From Tetrahymena thermophila SB210 (Eukaryota; Ciliophora; Oligohymenophorea; Hymenostomatida; Tetrahymenidae), in contig NW_002476335.1 in NCBI RefSeq assembly GCF_000189635.1, positions 682,001-746,000 on the forward strand: a DNA stretch of 64,000 nt. The letters are read 5' to 3'. The notes beneath the pieces were generated by a model. That model was not told the DNA's origin. It ran no database searches and was given only the letters and a program-made list of their open reading frames with translations. Numbering within the stretch: the first letter of the stretch is position 1; each line of letters starts with the position of its first letter. Below are positions 37,585 to 49,022 of the stretch, one piece after another. The translations under genes were made by a program, and so were the position numbers.

Positions 37585-40372
37585 TCATTTTGTTTAGAAA
37601 GCTTCTTTTAAATAATTATTCGCTTAGGCTTAGCTAATTAAACCACAAAGACTGCAAATTATTTAAGTTGAGTTATTATTATTTTTTTTGCACATAATAC
37701 ATGAAAAGTTGGATCCCTTTTTCAAAGTAACTTCATTTAAACTCTTAATTTTTGGTAAGTTTTTTTAGATTTATTCTAAAACATTTTTATTCACTCTTTA
37801 TATTTCTTCATTTTATTTATCTATGTTCAATCTATCCACACATTTGTTTTAAAAGATTAAGTTACATTCTAAGTGCATGTATACTTGTTTATTCTTAAAA
37901 GAATCAGAATCATAGAGCTCAGCTCTTCCATTTACTGTAGCTGCCTATTCTTTAATTAGTTTTCCACAATAGAAGCAGCTGTGTGGATGATGCACTTGGC
38001 AATAGTATTTTTGTTCAACAGGAAACATTTACTCTTTTTATGTTAAAACTTTTTAGCATTTTTAACAGTTTGCTTGAAGTGAAAAGAAAAAGTCTTCTTC
38101 TTTTACTTATTGTTAAATAAGTTCATCATCTAAACTAGTTACAGAAGTAGATGCTGTGCTGTAAAAATCAGATTCATAATCATCATTTTTGGTATCATCA
38201 ACTTTTTTCTCTTCTGCTTTAACCTTTTCTTTTATAGTTTATTAGATAGGTTTTGAATTAGTAGAACTTTTTATCTCATTAGTTTTTTATGAAGTACCTG
38301 GTTTTGTATTTGATTAATTTTAAATTTTAGTAAAAGTAATGTCGCTACTTCCTTTGACAGATTAAGAAGATTTGTTTGACTAAGGTGTTTGTGAATTTTA
38401 ATTAATAGGAGAAATTTAACAATTCATATCAACACCTCCTAAAACGAATTTCGTTTGCACTTTCTTAGCTTTTTAGATATCGAAAAATTCACTACTTCCA
38501 TTATTTTACTTAATCAAATATTCTACAGCAAGCTTTAAGTTTTTCTCATTTACTTCTTAGCCTGATTGTTTTAAACTCCTTTCAGCAACAACCTTCACAT
38601 CAACTGGAAGTTTTTTCTCTACTATCCCAATTTAGATTTCTTAAGATTACCTAATAGAATTAACTTTATCAGTGTACATTTTAACACTTGAGAATTATTT
38701 TTCTATAACCTGGTTAATTTTTTTCATGTCAATCTGTATGCCATTTGTGACTATCCATCTATAAATTTATTTAAAACAATTTCAAAGTATTGTGAAAAAT
38801 AATTGATTACCTTGCTAAGGCTGAAGCTCTATATAGCTTTTTAAGTCTTTCAAAGCATGGATAATGTTTGCAAATTACTGGATAAAGTTCAGAAAATTTC
38901 TTAGCAAACATATAACAAGGATCATTTTTATCTTAAACAACTTTATCAATTAATCTGCCTTGAGAATCTTACTCCATTTATCTTGCATCAACCTCTATTT
39001 TCACATCATTAGAGAGAAAAACTCCTTTATTATTTTTATCTACAATGCCTTCTACTTTCTTACAAACCAACCAAAGTCTGCTCCAATTTTGTTTAGAATT
39101 ATCTTAATTTATATTATTTTCTTCAATTATTTTAGACAATGGTTTTAGTCCAAGTTTTACTAGCTCCTAAGGATAGGGAAAAGGTGTTTTACAATCAGGA
39201 AGTAATCCCAAAGACATCTACTTCAGTAAATAATCACATTCAAACATCAACTCACTAAATTTACTTCCAGATAGTATTTTTTTATTTTCTAAAATATCTG
39301 GATAAAGAACTTTTCTTTAAAACTCACCATCTGGTTTTTTGTCTTCCCAAGGATCGAGAGAAAAACTTGATTAAAAAAATATTTTTTTAAAGATTTAATA
39401 AAATTATTAATTATGAATACCTTATTGTTTTATTCTTGATAGACTAATCACAATAAACCTTTAAACATAAAGCTAAATCATCTGGTTCAGTTCCACTAAA
39501 TTCCAATTTTTATTTCTTATCTAATAAAAACTTAAGTTAATTTTTGTTGTTAAATTTGATTCCTCTTATGCTGCAAACTTCATTCAGCTTAGTTTTCAAG
39601 TCTATACCCCCAACTTGGTTTGACTTTTCTCCTTATTACTTTTAAGCTTTTCCTTTATAACATTTAAACAAAATTGCAATTCTTAAAGATTTATGAAAAG
39701 AAATTTTTTACCTTCAATCTTGTTAATGAGTTCTTAGCTTATAACTCCATCTTCAAATAGATTATTCTTTTTTTAATATTCTCTTACTGCATTTTCAGTT
39801 TGTGATGTATAAAAACCATCTGTTTCTATATTATACCCTTGCTTCTTGAGTAAATTCTAAACTTTCAAAACTTTTTCATCATATTCTAATCTTTTAGCTA
39901 GACATTCTTCATCTTCACATGTAGTATCAGAGCTAAATGAATCTTCTAAATTTTACAATTGAGATTTGGCAAAAGCTTTAAATTGTTTTGGCATTTTTTT
40001 TACTTTCTCTATCAAGTTTTTGTCGTTTTGACCTTGCTAAAGTGCTTGGATGTTTCTGCAAGTTAGCTATTGTTAAGGTTACATGTCCAATGCTTCTTGG
40101 ATTAAAGATTTTGTCTTATTTGATCCACTTTCTATTAAATAGCAAAACAATAAATATTGCAGTTCTTAATTGGCTATTTCATTCAATCTGTTATCATAAA
40201 AGACGAATTTGTAAAAGTTGTTTTATTCATTTTCAGTAAGACTAGAGAATTATTTCAAGGGAGTATTTCCTTTAGTTTTAGCATGGTAGCTAGAATAATC
40301 ATCTTAAAATAGAGGTAATTCTTTTTAGGTACAATTTTACTTACAAAGTTTTAAAAGCTATAGAGGATCCAT
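37585..40372 (-). CDS. PG-binding-like and zinc-finger protein
   Basis: An 873-residue protein from four exons read leftward: 40372-39712, 39652-39421, 39365-38811, 38758-37585 (874 codons with stop). At about 165-220 a fold like the putative peptidoglycan-binding domain appears: VLKVQNLLKKQGYNIETDGF then ENAVREYQKKNNLFEDGVIS. A middle region contains ARQMEQDSQGRLIDKVVQDK and YPVICKHYPCFERLKKLYRA. A Ser/Thr/Lys-rich linker leads to a C-terminal Cys/His cluster, NCQKCQKVL ... YYCQVHHPHSCFYCGKLI, which looks like a LIM-type zinc finger, then two further CxxC pairs (SCIMCKK, ICSLCGL). No signal peptide or membrane span. The PG-binding fold in eukaryotes need not bind peptidoglycan. Role unknown; not a named family to me. 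Confidence 0.78.
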
Positions 40373-40847
40373 TTTAATAACTTATAAAAATAGCAAAAGT
40401 AAATAAATTAATTAATTATTGATTCAAATTTTATATTTTTTATATTTATTTTTAATTAAGAAAATACTATTAAAAATTTGTTGATTGACTATCACTAAAT
40501 AATTCCATTATAATTATTCAAAGAAAATTCTTTTTTAATTTTTTTGATAAATTACAACAAAAAAAAATATAGAATTAATCACAATAGCTAAAAATTTATA
40601 AAATAATATTTTTTTAATTATCATTTTAAATTCTATTTAAGATTATCTAATGTTTTATCTTATCTAAGCTAATTTTCTGCTTTGAGTAGAATTTAAATAT
40701 TTTTTAATAGGATATATAGTTATAAAATATATATAGGTAGTTTAATAAACATTAGGTGTTTAAATTAGTTTTTTAATTATAGTCTATTTTGGAATAATTT
40801 AATATATTTTATTGACTTTTAATCTAGATATTACATTTGAGAGAAAA
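40373..40847. other. AT-rich spacer
   Basis: Left part of the divergent gap between the zinc-finger gene and the next rightward genes. No gene is seen. Confidence 0.4.
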
Positions 40848-41525
40848 ATGTTTTATTATTTGCTAATTATTTTGCTAGTATTTTATAAAGAATATCATAA
40901 AATGCAAAAAATAATTTAGCCTATTACAATAATCCCATATTAGTTTTTATTTCTCACATCTCACTTTAATGAGAATTACTTGGCATGCTATTTGTCATTT
41001 AAGGAAAAGATTGTTGGTTGCTCTAATATTATTGAAGACATGAAGATAAGCTTCTAAGAGATGATGTAGAAGAAGAATTTCTTAGCTCTACATTAGTGCT
41101 TTCTTCAAAGTTATTAAGTAATTTATTTTTTTTATTTTTTTGAATAAAATAAGCAATAACTATTGTTAAAGTGTAAAGTAGCATAACAAAAAATGATATA
41201 TGCTATAAATCATAAGGGTTATATCGTTTTGAGTGATTATCCTCTTGTTAAGAATCCTCGCTATAATTATATTAATGCATTTTATTAACTTAATAAATTG
41301 ATTTTATATTTTTTTGGTTAACTTTCAATAATTAGCTAGCTGATCAAAATCAAGTTTATATTTGATATTTTTGATATAAGAAAAAGAACGAATATAAATA
41401 TCTTAAAATTATTTAATGGTACTAAATAGATAAATAAATATTTTTGCAAAATAACAGATGATGTCAACCAAGCTAAAGTTATATTCATATAATTTTAAGA
41501 AATACAGTAATTCATGCTTGCTTGA
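40848..41525 (+). CDS. Possible small gene, 225 codons
   Basis: From ATG 40848 (MFYYLLIILLVFYKEYHKMQ) the frame is open to UGA 41523-41525, with patches that look coded: SFQEMMQKKNFLALHQCF, MIYAINHKGYIVLSDYPLV and FCKITDDVNQAKVIF. The middle is AT-rich and may be an intron or pure spacer. UGA is rare in such AT-rich DNA, so an open frame of this length can arise by chance. The real gene may be shorter or spliced differently. The hydrophobic N terminus could be a signal peptide. Family unknown. Confidence 0.35.
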
Positions 41526-41783
41526 AAAAATCTTGTAAAAAATTTAAACTTTTTTAATAACATGTTAGATATGTATGATATGTATGTATATCAAAAAAGT
41601 TCATATTCATTTAAAGCCAATTATTTTAATAATTGAATGTTATAATTTTGATATTAATAGTCACTAAATTTTGTAAATTTTTACTTCTAAAAAAAATTAT
41701 AATCTTACAAACAATTAAATTGAATACAAATCCATTTTTAAAATTAATTTAAAAACTAATAAAAATAATTATTAAAAAAGTAA

Positions 41784-43003
41784 ATGGGGTGTGCAAAATC
41801 CATTCCAGAAGCAAGTTAGCCAAAACAAATTTCAAATTAAAAGGGTAATAACAAATCTTCTGTAGCTTAAAAGGCTTAAGTGAAGCATAATCAAGTTTAG
41901 GTTTCATCAGAGTAAAATAAAGATTTCAGATACAATGAGAACGAAAGCAACAGTGATAACGAATCAATTAGCAGTAGAAAAAATAATAAAAAAAAGAATA
42001 AATAGGATAAGGAAGTAAATATGAATTAGCAAAATCCTGCTTTTCCCTCTCAACAGTTAAATCCTTCTAACGTGAATATAGAAGAAGGAAACAATGCTAA
42101 CGATAATGAAGTATATAATTCAAAATTTTATTACATTTAAATTTAAAAATAATATGTAGGAATTGTTGCTTTAGCAGAAAATATAAGATAACTAAAATAA
42201 ATTCTTAGAGAATTTAAAGAAATAAGATACTTAAAATGAATTTATTTTGAAGTCGGAAAAAAATTTAAATAATGATAACTAAGAAAATGATGATAACAAA
42301 GAGAATATATACATGCAATCAAACAACAATGAATAATATATCCCCACTCAATCAACAAAAGCTTATGGTAAATAAGAAAGTGTTTTAAATGAAAACTATT
42401 GTAATATCCTTCGCTAACAGTCAATTAATAATAATAATTATCCCATGAATAGCGGAATCTCAATAAATGGATCAATTAATATGCTTAATTCTGGATCAAG
42501 GTTGTAAAATTCAAATATTGTCACTTCTGGTCTAGATTACGAAAAAAAGAAAAGAGAGTTAATAAGAAAAGTTAGTAAGCATAATTATTTATTAATAACA
42601 ATTAATTTTATATTAGTAAAATTTCAAAATACTTGATAAATCATGCATCAATTAAATTAATTTAAAAGCACATTTAAGGATCGAAATAATATTAAAATAT
42701 TTAAATTGTAAGTTATTTAATTTTAAATTCAAAAAAATTGTAAAATTAAAAGGTGACGATATTGATGAAATTGAAGAAATAGATGAAAATAACTTCCAAT
42801 TTGGAGCAACGAACAAGGAATCTAATAAACTAAAAAGCAACTTGCTCAAGCCTAAAAAGCTGGAATATTAAGATGATGAAAATGATGCTGATATCTACTT
42901 GAAATAACAAAAACAATAAATTAAATAAAAAACAGATATAACAAATAATAACAGTAAAATAACAAATATTAATAATATTGCAGACGATGATGATGAGTTT
43001 TGA
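41784..43003 (+). CDS. MGC-type probably acylated acidic protein
   Basis: A 330-residue protein from exons 41784-42110, 42160-42574 and 42753-43003; the sum is in frame. It begins MGCAKSIPEAS, with Gly2 and Cys3 in the arrangement used for N-myristoylation plus palmitoylation, which would tether it to a membrane. The rest is low-complexity: Asn/Ser/Lys-rich, with NENESNSDNESISSRKNNKK and an acidic C terminus DDIDEIEEIDENNFQFGA ... ADDDDEF. No enzyme motif. Such short-anchor proteins in ciliates are often cortical or ciliary-membrane proteins; that is inference. Confidence 0.75.
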
Positions 43004-43758
43004 TAGTTAACTAACTATTCAAATAAGCCTTTCTAATATTTTTATCTTAAATTAGTTGAAGTAAAAACTTATGTTAATTTTGCAGAAATGTATATAAAAA
43101 AATTGAATCTTTTTGAAGGACTGCTTGAAATTTTAAATAAAAATGAATCCTTGCTAAATATGTCCTTTATACAATTAAATATTTAGCTGAAAACTGGAAT
43201 ATTAAAATAGCTAAAGTTTATATTTTAAAAATTGATTATATTAAATTTTATAATTATCAAATAATTTAACTGTTTAAATTTATAATTTATATGATTTATC
43301 AATAGAAAGATAAATAAACCTATAATTAAAAGACTTACTAAATAAACTTCTTGCTTATTTTTATTTACCTAATTAACAAATTTAAAAAATGCACATTATA
43401 AGTTTTAAAAATTAAACTTATCTGCTTGACTATAGGAGAGTTTATGTAAGTTCCTCTTCACTCTTTCTGTTCTCTTTCAAAAATAAAAGAACTTAATTTA
43501 TCACCTAATTAATTATTTATTAATCAAAAAGCATAAAAAATCTGATGATAATAGAGTTTAATTTTAAAAATAAATATTTTTAAATTTTTTAGTAAAAAAG
43601 TTGAAAACTGAAATAAACCGTAACAATGGATATAACTTTACTGTAATATATTTTTATAAAATAGTTCAATTTGAACCAAACATTTTTTTTGTATCTTTAA
43701 TTTTTTTTTGACAAAATCAAATTAGTATTTTTTATTATTTTGATATTTTAAATTCTAT
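43004..43758. other. Convergent spacer
   Basis: AT-rich 3' flanks. An ATG-started run at about 43088 (MYIKKLNLFEGLLEILNKNE) looks weakly protein-like but then dissolves into AT-rich sequence; no gene is called. Confidence 0.4.
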
Positions 43759-46700
43759 TCAGTTATATTCAGATTCTTATTATTGTTCTAAATTTTATTC
43801 TTAAAGTTATATTGAGGACTAACCAGTTCCTATATCACTACTTTGATGAGAATATTAAACTAGAATATAAGATTGCATATTATTATCTCTATTAATGTTG
43901 TTATTTAACAACATCTAATTGGATTAAGAAATTTAACTTAATTAATATTATTAATACTAATTTCCATAAAAGTTAGAATTTTCAAGCTATCTATTAAAGC
44001 TTGCATTAGATTGATTGTAATGGCTATTAACTCCATTACTTAGTTAACTTAATTGTTAAATGCTAACTTAGCCTGATAAATTACCAATATCTAAAACTTT
44101 GACTTAATATTCAGATAATAGTTTTGATTCATTTAAGCTAGATTAACAATATAATTAACTGTTTTCTGTCTAAGTTTGTCCTTAAAAGTTTTTTTAGAGT
44201 CCTTTTTTTAAAATTAATAAATTAAAATAATAAAAATGAAAATAAATAAAAACCTTAAATAATTTAGTTCATCTATTTATATACATCTTATTGAATATTT
44301 TGTAATTCACCTTTGATATCTTATCCTTCATTAGTATGATTACTGGTAAAATTTGTTCTATCTATAATATCTTTTTGATATTCATTAAGTATATCATTCT
44401 TTGAATTTGCGTCCTCTTGTTTTTAATTTTTTGTAATTTGCTATATTTATTCATCAAAGTCTATTTCCTTTAAATCAGAATCTTTAGGAACAAAACTTTG
44501 ACAAAAAAGCTTGATGTCATTATCTTAAAGACAAGTTATAAAATCTTCATCATTTGATTACATTAATCTTATAATAGAATCCCAAATATCTCTTTATTCT
44601 TTTTCATCTTTACAATTTTGATTTTTAATATTGCTTGTCTCTGCTTTATTTTAATTAGATAAACAGATCATATATTTATCTGAGATAAATTCTTTGAACA
44701 ATTTTAGCATGTATTAGCTAAAGCATTCATATTCTTCTTAATTTGTTTCCCCTTATTTCATTCCAAAATAAATTTTTAAAATAAAAAAGTCTAACTTAAA
44801 AATCTATAAGACATCACTCATCACACATCTTTCCTCTATCTTTTTTTCAGTCATATTTCTTATTAGCTATTTCAATTACTATGATATTAAAAACTTAGGA
44901 TTCTCTAAATTTGTTTCGTTTAATTCGAGTATTTCGATCATTGTTTTTGCTATCATGTAAATTTCCGATTCAAAAGTACAAAGTTAATTATTTTTTTTTA
45001 ACTCGCTTGGAGCAAGATAGAAAGTAGTTCCTATAGGCTTAAAATATTTATTAAATAGCTTTATTTAGGAAAATCCAAAATCTATTAGCTTGATCTTTGA
45101 ATCATCATTTGGTTAAACTAATATGTTATCTAACTTTAGATCACAATGAATAATATTCAGATTATGCAAATATTAAAATACATTTATGATTTAAAGTATA
45201 TAGCCATATCTCTTATTCTAGCAGATATATGAACCATCAATCTTTTTTTTTAAGTACTCTCTCAAGTTTTCACCTAATCTTTTTTGAACTAGCACTATTT
45301 TTCCTTTTTCATTTTAGTACAAGTCATAAACCTTCAGGATATTGCGATGAGAAACTAGCATCTAAATAGCTATCTCATTTAAAATATCGAATTTGCTCAT
45401 CTTACTAGATTCAGATTCCAAATTTATCGTTTTTAAAATGAAATCGACTCCATCTTTTTTGGCTGAATATATCTCGCTCATTTTAGTACCATTTATTTTT
45501 TTTACATCTGTAAACATATCTTTCTTTTTATTTTCCACTTTTTCATACAGGTATGAAAGGAGATGATCATATTTAAAAAATATTAGAAGTGAGTCTTAGA
45601 ATTGAGTTTTTGTTGCTTGACAAGTTTAAAACATTTTTACCATCATGTCTTAAGATTCTTTATATTTTTTTCCTATCCTCAAGAGACGGGAGCAAATAAC
45701 CATAAATAATAGAATGAGTCCTTTGCCGTACTCGTAATTAAGGCCTTACTTTTAAGTCTCTTGATAAATCTTATTAATTTCTTAGATATCATATTAAGAA
45801 ATTTACTTACGTTCAATTTCTTGCAGTAAAGTAAATATTTTAAAAAACTAGTCACTAAACAAGTTATAATAGATAGTCTCCAAATTTCTAATACACTAAA
45901 TATTTTAATTATTAAAGAACAGGAGTAGTGCCTCTTCTATCTCTCCAAACTTAAGGTCGCCAAGTGTCGCTTTAGCCTGATCAAACTATTTTTGCATAAA
46001 GAATTAATGGGTTTTAAATAGTTTTATGTGCCTAATAAGTCTCTAACTCATTCTCTCATCATATACATCTGATAAAATGTTTTCTAATTTCTCTATTTCA
46101 AGAGTTAGCTCATTTATTTTATTTTGAAACACATAATTTAAAGCTTTGAATGTTATAATTGACTCATAAAATCCTTGTCTAAAGATTTAATTTTTTTAAT
46201 TATCCCATTGTTAATCACTAACACAACAGCTATCTAATTTTTATCTTTTTTTGATAACTTCTTCACCTTCTATTTCATAATGACTCTCAAGAGTTTCTAG
46301 AATCTTTAACGAGGGATTATATTTTTATTATTAAATATTAAAATATGCTGCTATGAGTTTTGCGCCATGTTAAGCTTTTTTATCATATGTATTTAAATGC
46401 TATTAAGTTTGATAAAATTAGAAAATTTCTTATAATAGACTATCTATCTTTATTTTATCAGGATTTTTCATCCCTTCGTAACCAATTTACAAAACAGGTA
46501 TTACCGAATAAGAGTATTAGAACTTTTACACAGTATCATGAAATTTAAAGATGTTTATACAAAACAGATATATAATTTAAAAGATTTTCTCTTCCACTTC
46601 TAAGCTAATTTTATTATTAAGATCTTACAAAAGAACTTCAATTTAAGAGATGACATTTTAAAATTACTATGAAATCTTTTGTTTGTTCTCTGAACTTCGC

Positions 46701-46974
46701 TATTTATAATAAATTAATATTAATTATCTCCATATTATGTAAATGTATTGCTATTCAGTCAAAGATAGATAAAAGTTACATCTCAAATGATATTTGAGTA
46801 TGATGTAAAATTTTAATAATAATTGACTTAAAAAATATCATAAAAATGTTAATATCTTACATTATTGTCAACTTGTTTGAAAATCTCTTGAATAATTTGA
46901 ACGCATATCTTATGGATATCATAATTATTGCTTTCAATTAATTCGTTGTTAAAATTAACTTAAAGTTCCTCCAT
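43759..46974 (-). CDS. Large Ser/Thr protein kinase, 1000 residues
   Basis: Exons read leftward: 46974-46861, 46699-44254, 44201-43759; 1001 codons with stop. Residues ~1-430 are helical and carry no named domain (for example INELTLEIEKLENILSDVYD). The kinase domain follows at roughly 460-720. FILKTI holds the ATP-site Lys; the glycine loop (INGTKMSEIY) is weak. HRNIL and VYDLYQNEKGKIVLVQKRLG lead into the catalytic loop IIHCDLKLDNIL with Asp, Lys and Asn all present. DFGFS is the Mg-binding motif, and APSEL stands where APE is usual. The C-terminal tail is Q/N/S-rich. The kinase is probably active, unlike the LRR pseudokinase in this window. Substrate and pathway unknown. The last splice (44253-44202) starts GTTTTT, an unusual donor, but it preserves the frame. 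Confidence 0.87.
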
Positions 46975-47751
46975 TTTATTTATTTTACTAGAAGAGCTAT
47001 CTATCTATCAACTTTTATTTTGTTTCTTTGTTTTCCAAATTATAACAATATTTTATATCTTAAATAATGATAAAAATTACAGGTTTGTTTATTCACAAAA
47101 ATAAAAATATAAATCCATCCTGATCTTCAACTAAAAAGAATGATAACAAAAGATTCTCATATTTATTGAATAGAAAATAAAAAAAGGGAAATTATAAACG
47201 AGCATTAATATTTTTTACTAAGTCTTTCAATTGTGTGATCAATATTCACTGATATTCATTAAAACTTAATATTGTAGATTTGAATTAATAACACTTATAA
47301 TTTTAATTTATTAACATGCGATTTATGAGTAACATAATGATATAAACACTTAATATAGTATTTAAATTTAATTAATGCAATAATTATAAGTATTATTAAT
47401 GAAATTAATTACCTAGTAGATAATTTAATTCATACTTGGATTTAATAGGTTAAATTTTTTGTAGAATACATCTAAGCTTGTAAAAAATTGTAAATTATGT
47501 TTATTTTGAATTATAAAAGAAATGATGAATTAGATTTGAATGATGTCTTTTTATAATTGAAAAGGTAAGAGTGTTGATGGCATAAATAAAAATTTATAAT
47601 CATTATAATTAATAAAACACTATCCACCAAATTTTAGCCAATTTAATTAAATTATATAACTATTAAAAAACAAACAAATAAGTATTTATTCTAAAGATAA
47701 ATAAATTGTATAACATCCGTTTCTAAAGATTTTCTAATTATCAAATTAAAA
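46975..47751. other. Divergent spacer, kinase and CFAP144-like
   Basis: AT-rich spacer between divergent starts; presumably contains both promoters. No gene seen. Confidence 0.5.
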
Positions 47752-48886
47752 ATGGCAGATAAATCTAGCTAGGTTAAAACAAGAGATAAAAGCCCTGTTG
47801 CAGTAATAAATATTTAATAAAGAACCTTTAAAATTGAATAGTAGTTGAGAGCTTTTATTTAATATTTATGTTAATTATTAAAAGGAAATGATCACATGGT
47901 CTGAAGTTATCAAAAAAGAGAAATCAAAATAAAAAATTTATGAGCATTTTACTATAAATCCTAGGAAACGTATTTAATTACTTACTTCCTTGATTACTAA
48001 TCTTAATATCTATGAAAATATTTATTACATTTTACATAGTTTATTAAAATTAAATTATCAAATAGTTTTTTTGTATTCTGACAAGCCATGCGAAAATGCA
48101 CTAGTTGAATAAAAAATGTAGCATTCTCAAACAAAAAATCCTTTCTTAGATATCTCAAAAACATCTGCCCTTCTTGATTCACTTAAATCTCCTGAACTTA
48201 GCTGTAAATATTTTAAATTCAAAAATAAATTCATTTTATTTTCATCTGCTTTAATTGCTGAATAATTGCTTATTTTAGATTAAACTACAATAGTTGCCAA
48301 AATAAATAAAAAAAGCTTTTCTACTTAACTGTTTTTAGTCATTATTAAGTAGAATTTATAGTTATATTTATTTTATATATAAAACGACTTAATATTTTGA
48401 ATGTTTTTTTCTCATTATAAAATTTTAGAAGATATTTTGTCCAAGCTTACTACAATCAATTAAACACCAGGATAAAAATATAAGTTTCCACAAACAGCTA
48501 ATTAAGACATTGGTTGGTTCAATTAAGTAACTCTGATTAATTTGTAAACAAATAAAAATGAAAAATATTAATCCTAAAATAGCACTCTAGAAGTTTAAGC
48601 CCTTAAAGAAGTTCAAATTAATTTAATTACCCAAAGAAAACATGCAACGAGACTAATTATGCAAATGAATACTATAATATGTTACGTGTATCACCATTTT
48701 CTAATAAATTCAAATGAATTTTTTAAGTGCAATAACTTGTTATTTATTATTTATTTTTGTTTCATATTAAAGAAAACATCTTAAATATCATAAATTAAAA
48801 TAAATAAATAATAGATTTATTCATTGAATTAACTTATAATTTTATAAGCTATGTTATTAGTTTCTTTAAAATTGAAAATATTTTGA
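47752..48886 (+). CDS. CFAP144/FAM183-like doublet microtubule protein
   Basis: Likely a microtubule inner protein of ciliary doublets. Exons: 47752-47802 (MADKSSQVKTRDKSPVA), 47885-47969, 48066-48203, and from 48429. Match to the animal protein is by motif: WSEVIKKEKSKQKIYEHFTI then NPRK corresponds to RETVRKEVRYQRIYTNFAPNP, followed by a short block and KPCEN (HKPMPWN). KYKFPQTANQDIGW corresponds to KYSEPQTEAQEIGW, the strongest anchor. The frame runs to UGA 48884-48886, giving 243 residues, but the AT-rich last ~60 codons may not be real protein. The large third intron (48204-48428) could hide another exon. It converges on the IFT140 gene, which ends 136 bases away. Confidence 0.7.
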
Positions 48887-49022
48887 ATTTTATAAACAAT
48901 TATTTATTAACTAAAATATATTTTAAATGTAGTCAGTTACTATGAAGTATTAAAAATTATTTTAAATTATTTTTTTAATTAACTTAATTTCAAATTATTA
49001 ATTATTTATTGCATGTAGAATT

